The position numbers and the translations under genes were made by a program. Positions 6,851-7,218 of a DNA stretch of 7,218 nt are shown piece after piece. Below the pieces are notes generated by a model that worked only from the letters and a program-made list of their open reading frames with translations, made no database searches and was not told the origin of the DNA. Source of the stretch: Chitinophagaceae bacterium (GTDB taxonomy: Bacteria > Bacteroidota > Bacteroidia > Chitinophagales > Chitinophagaceae); NCBI GenBank assembly GCA_947463105.1, contig CANHSD010000137.1, forward strand, positions 1-7,218, read 5' to 3'. Position 1 is the first letter of the stretch. The number at the start of each line of letters is the position of its first letter.

Positions 6851-7218
6851 ATGAAAAGAGGAGGATGGATCATGATGCAATTGATAATGCTGGCTTTGTC
6901 AGCATCCGCAGTGGGACAGAAAAAATGGGATGGGGAGGGCCTCGACAGCCTTTGGAGCAATGGGCGCAATTGGTTTCCCGATGGGATTCCCTTGCCCACT
7001 GATGATGTCATCATTGACAATGAACGGATTTCGGGAGGATACAAGATCATCCTCCCATCAGGCATGACCAACGTAACCGTCCATTCAGTTTCCATCCTGC
7101 CTGGGCCGGAACATTCCATCGTTATTGAACTACCGAGTACCAATATTGCCTCGCCAGCCTTGACGTTTGCATCAACTGGATATTCACTCAGAATAGGAAA
7201 GTCCGGTATTTTCATCAA
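6851..7218 (+). CDS. Secreted protein N-terminus, probable T9SS-type surface or extracellular protein (partial)
   Basis: The gene runs off the right edge after 122 complete codons. Translation starts MKRGGWIMMQLIMLALSASA, a signal peptide with a basic n-region (K2, R3), a hydrophobic core and a likely cleavage site at AVG-Q (residues 21-24), leaving an N-terminal glutamine as is common for Bacteroidetes exports. The mature part opens KKWDGEGLDSLWSNGRNW, followed by PLPTDDVIIDN. I recall this W-D-G...W-S...N-W...D-D-V pattern from the start of large beta-rich secreted proteins in Chitinophagaceae that end in a type IX sorting domain; the C-terminus that would prove this is outside the window. 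The ATG at 6851 is preferred for its basic n-region. A strong AGGAGG at 6859-6864 also precedes ATG 6872, which would give a shorter signal peptide without lysine or arginine. It is transcribed away from gldF. Its specific function is unknown. Confidence 0.8.
   Translation, partial: MKRGGWIMMQLIMLALSASAVGQKKWDGEGLDSLWSNGRNWFPDGIPLPTDDVIIDNERISGGYKIILPSGMTNVTVHSVSILPGPEHSIVIELPSTNIASPALTFASTGYSLRIGKSGIFI

Noticed and set aside
6817..7218. Minus-strand open frame of 133 residues at the right edge
   Set aside because: It lies antisense to the secreted-protein gene, has no recognisable domain, and the plus-strand frame has a signal peptide and a familiar secreted-protein pattern.

Overview
The window looks like chromosome from a member of the Bacteroidetes (Bacteroidota), most likely a Chitinophagaceae relative. 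This is inferred from gene content and recalled protein families; no search was run. Pointers are a MurF-alanine racemase fusion typical of this phylum, the gliding-associated pair gldF-gldG, a long LspA with lineage-type insertions, a clear TAnnTTTG-type promoter box, little Shine-Dalgarno signal before most genes, and a secreted-protein N-terminus resembling type IX secretion substrates.

Layout, right to left along the minus strand: gldF (6737-6018), gldG (6018-4306), terC/alx-type membrane protein (4252-3287), murF-alr fusion (3281-804) and lspA (746-72). The genes are tightly packed. The gldF stop and gldG start share a base (TGATG). The terC stop and murF start are five bases apart, and murF-alr and lspA are 57 bases apart. 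The one minus-strand spacer with a good promoter box lies between gldG and terC, suggesting two transcription units: gldFG, and terC-murF/alr-lspA. On the plus strand, a divergent gene begins at 6851 and runs off the right edge. It encodes an exported protein with a signal peptide. The 113-base gap between it and gldF holds only weak promoter candidates. The first 71 bases hold no gene I can support.

The theme is the cell envelope. MurF-Alr makes D-alanine and adds D-Ala-D-Ala to the peptidoglycan precursor. LspA cleaves lipoprotein signal peptides. The TerC/Alx-type protein probably moves metal ions, likely manganese, across the inner membrane. GldF and GldG are the membrane parts of an ABC transporter linked to gliding motility, whose ATPase GldA is not encoded here.

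I found no mobile element, CRISPR array, RNA gene or credible new system. The points most worth a second look are an alanine in place of the Walker A glycine in the MurF half, two insertions between the catalytic aspartates of LspA, and the lack of any ATG start for lspA, which follows murF-alr in the same frame after one TGA.
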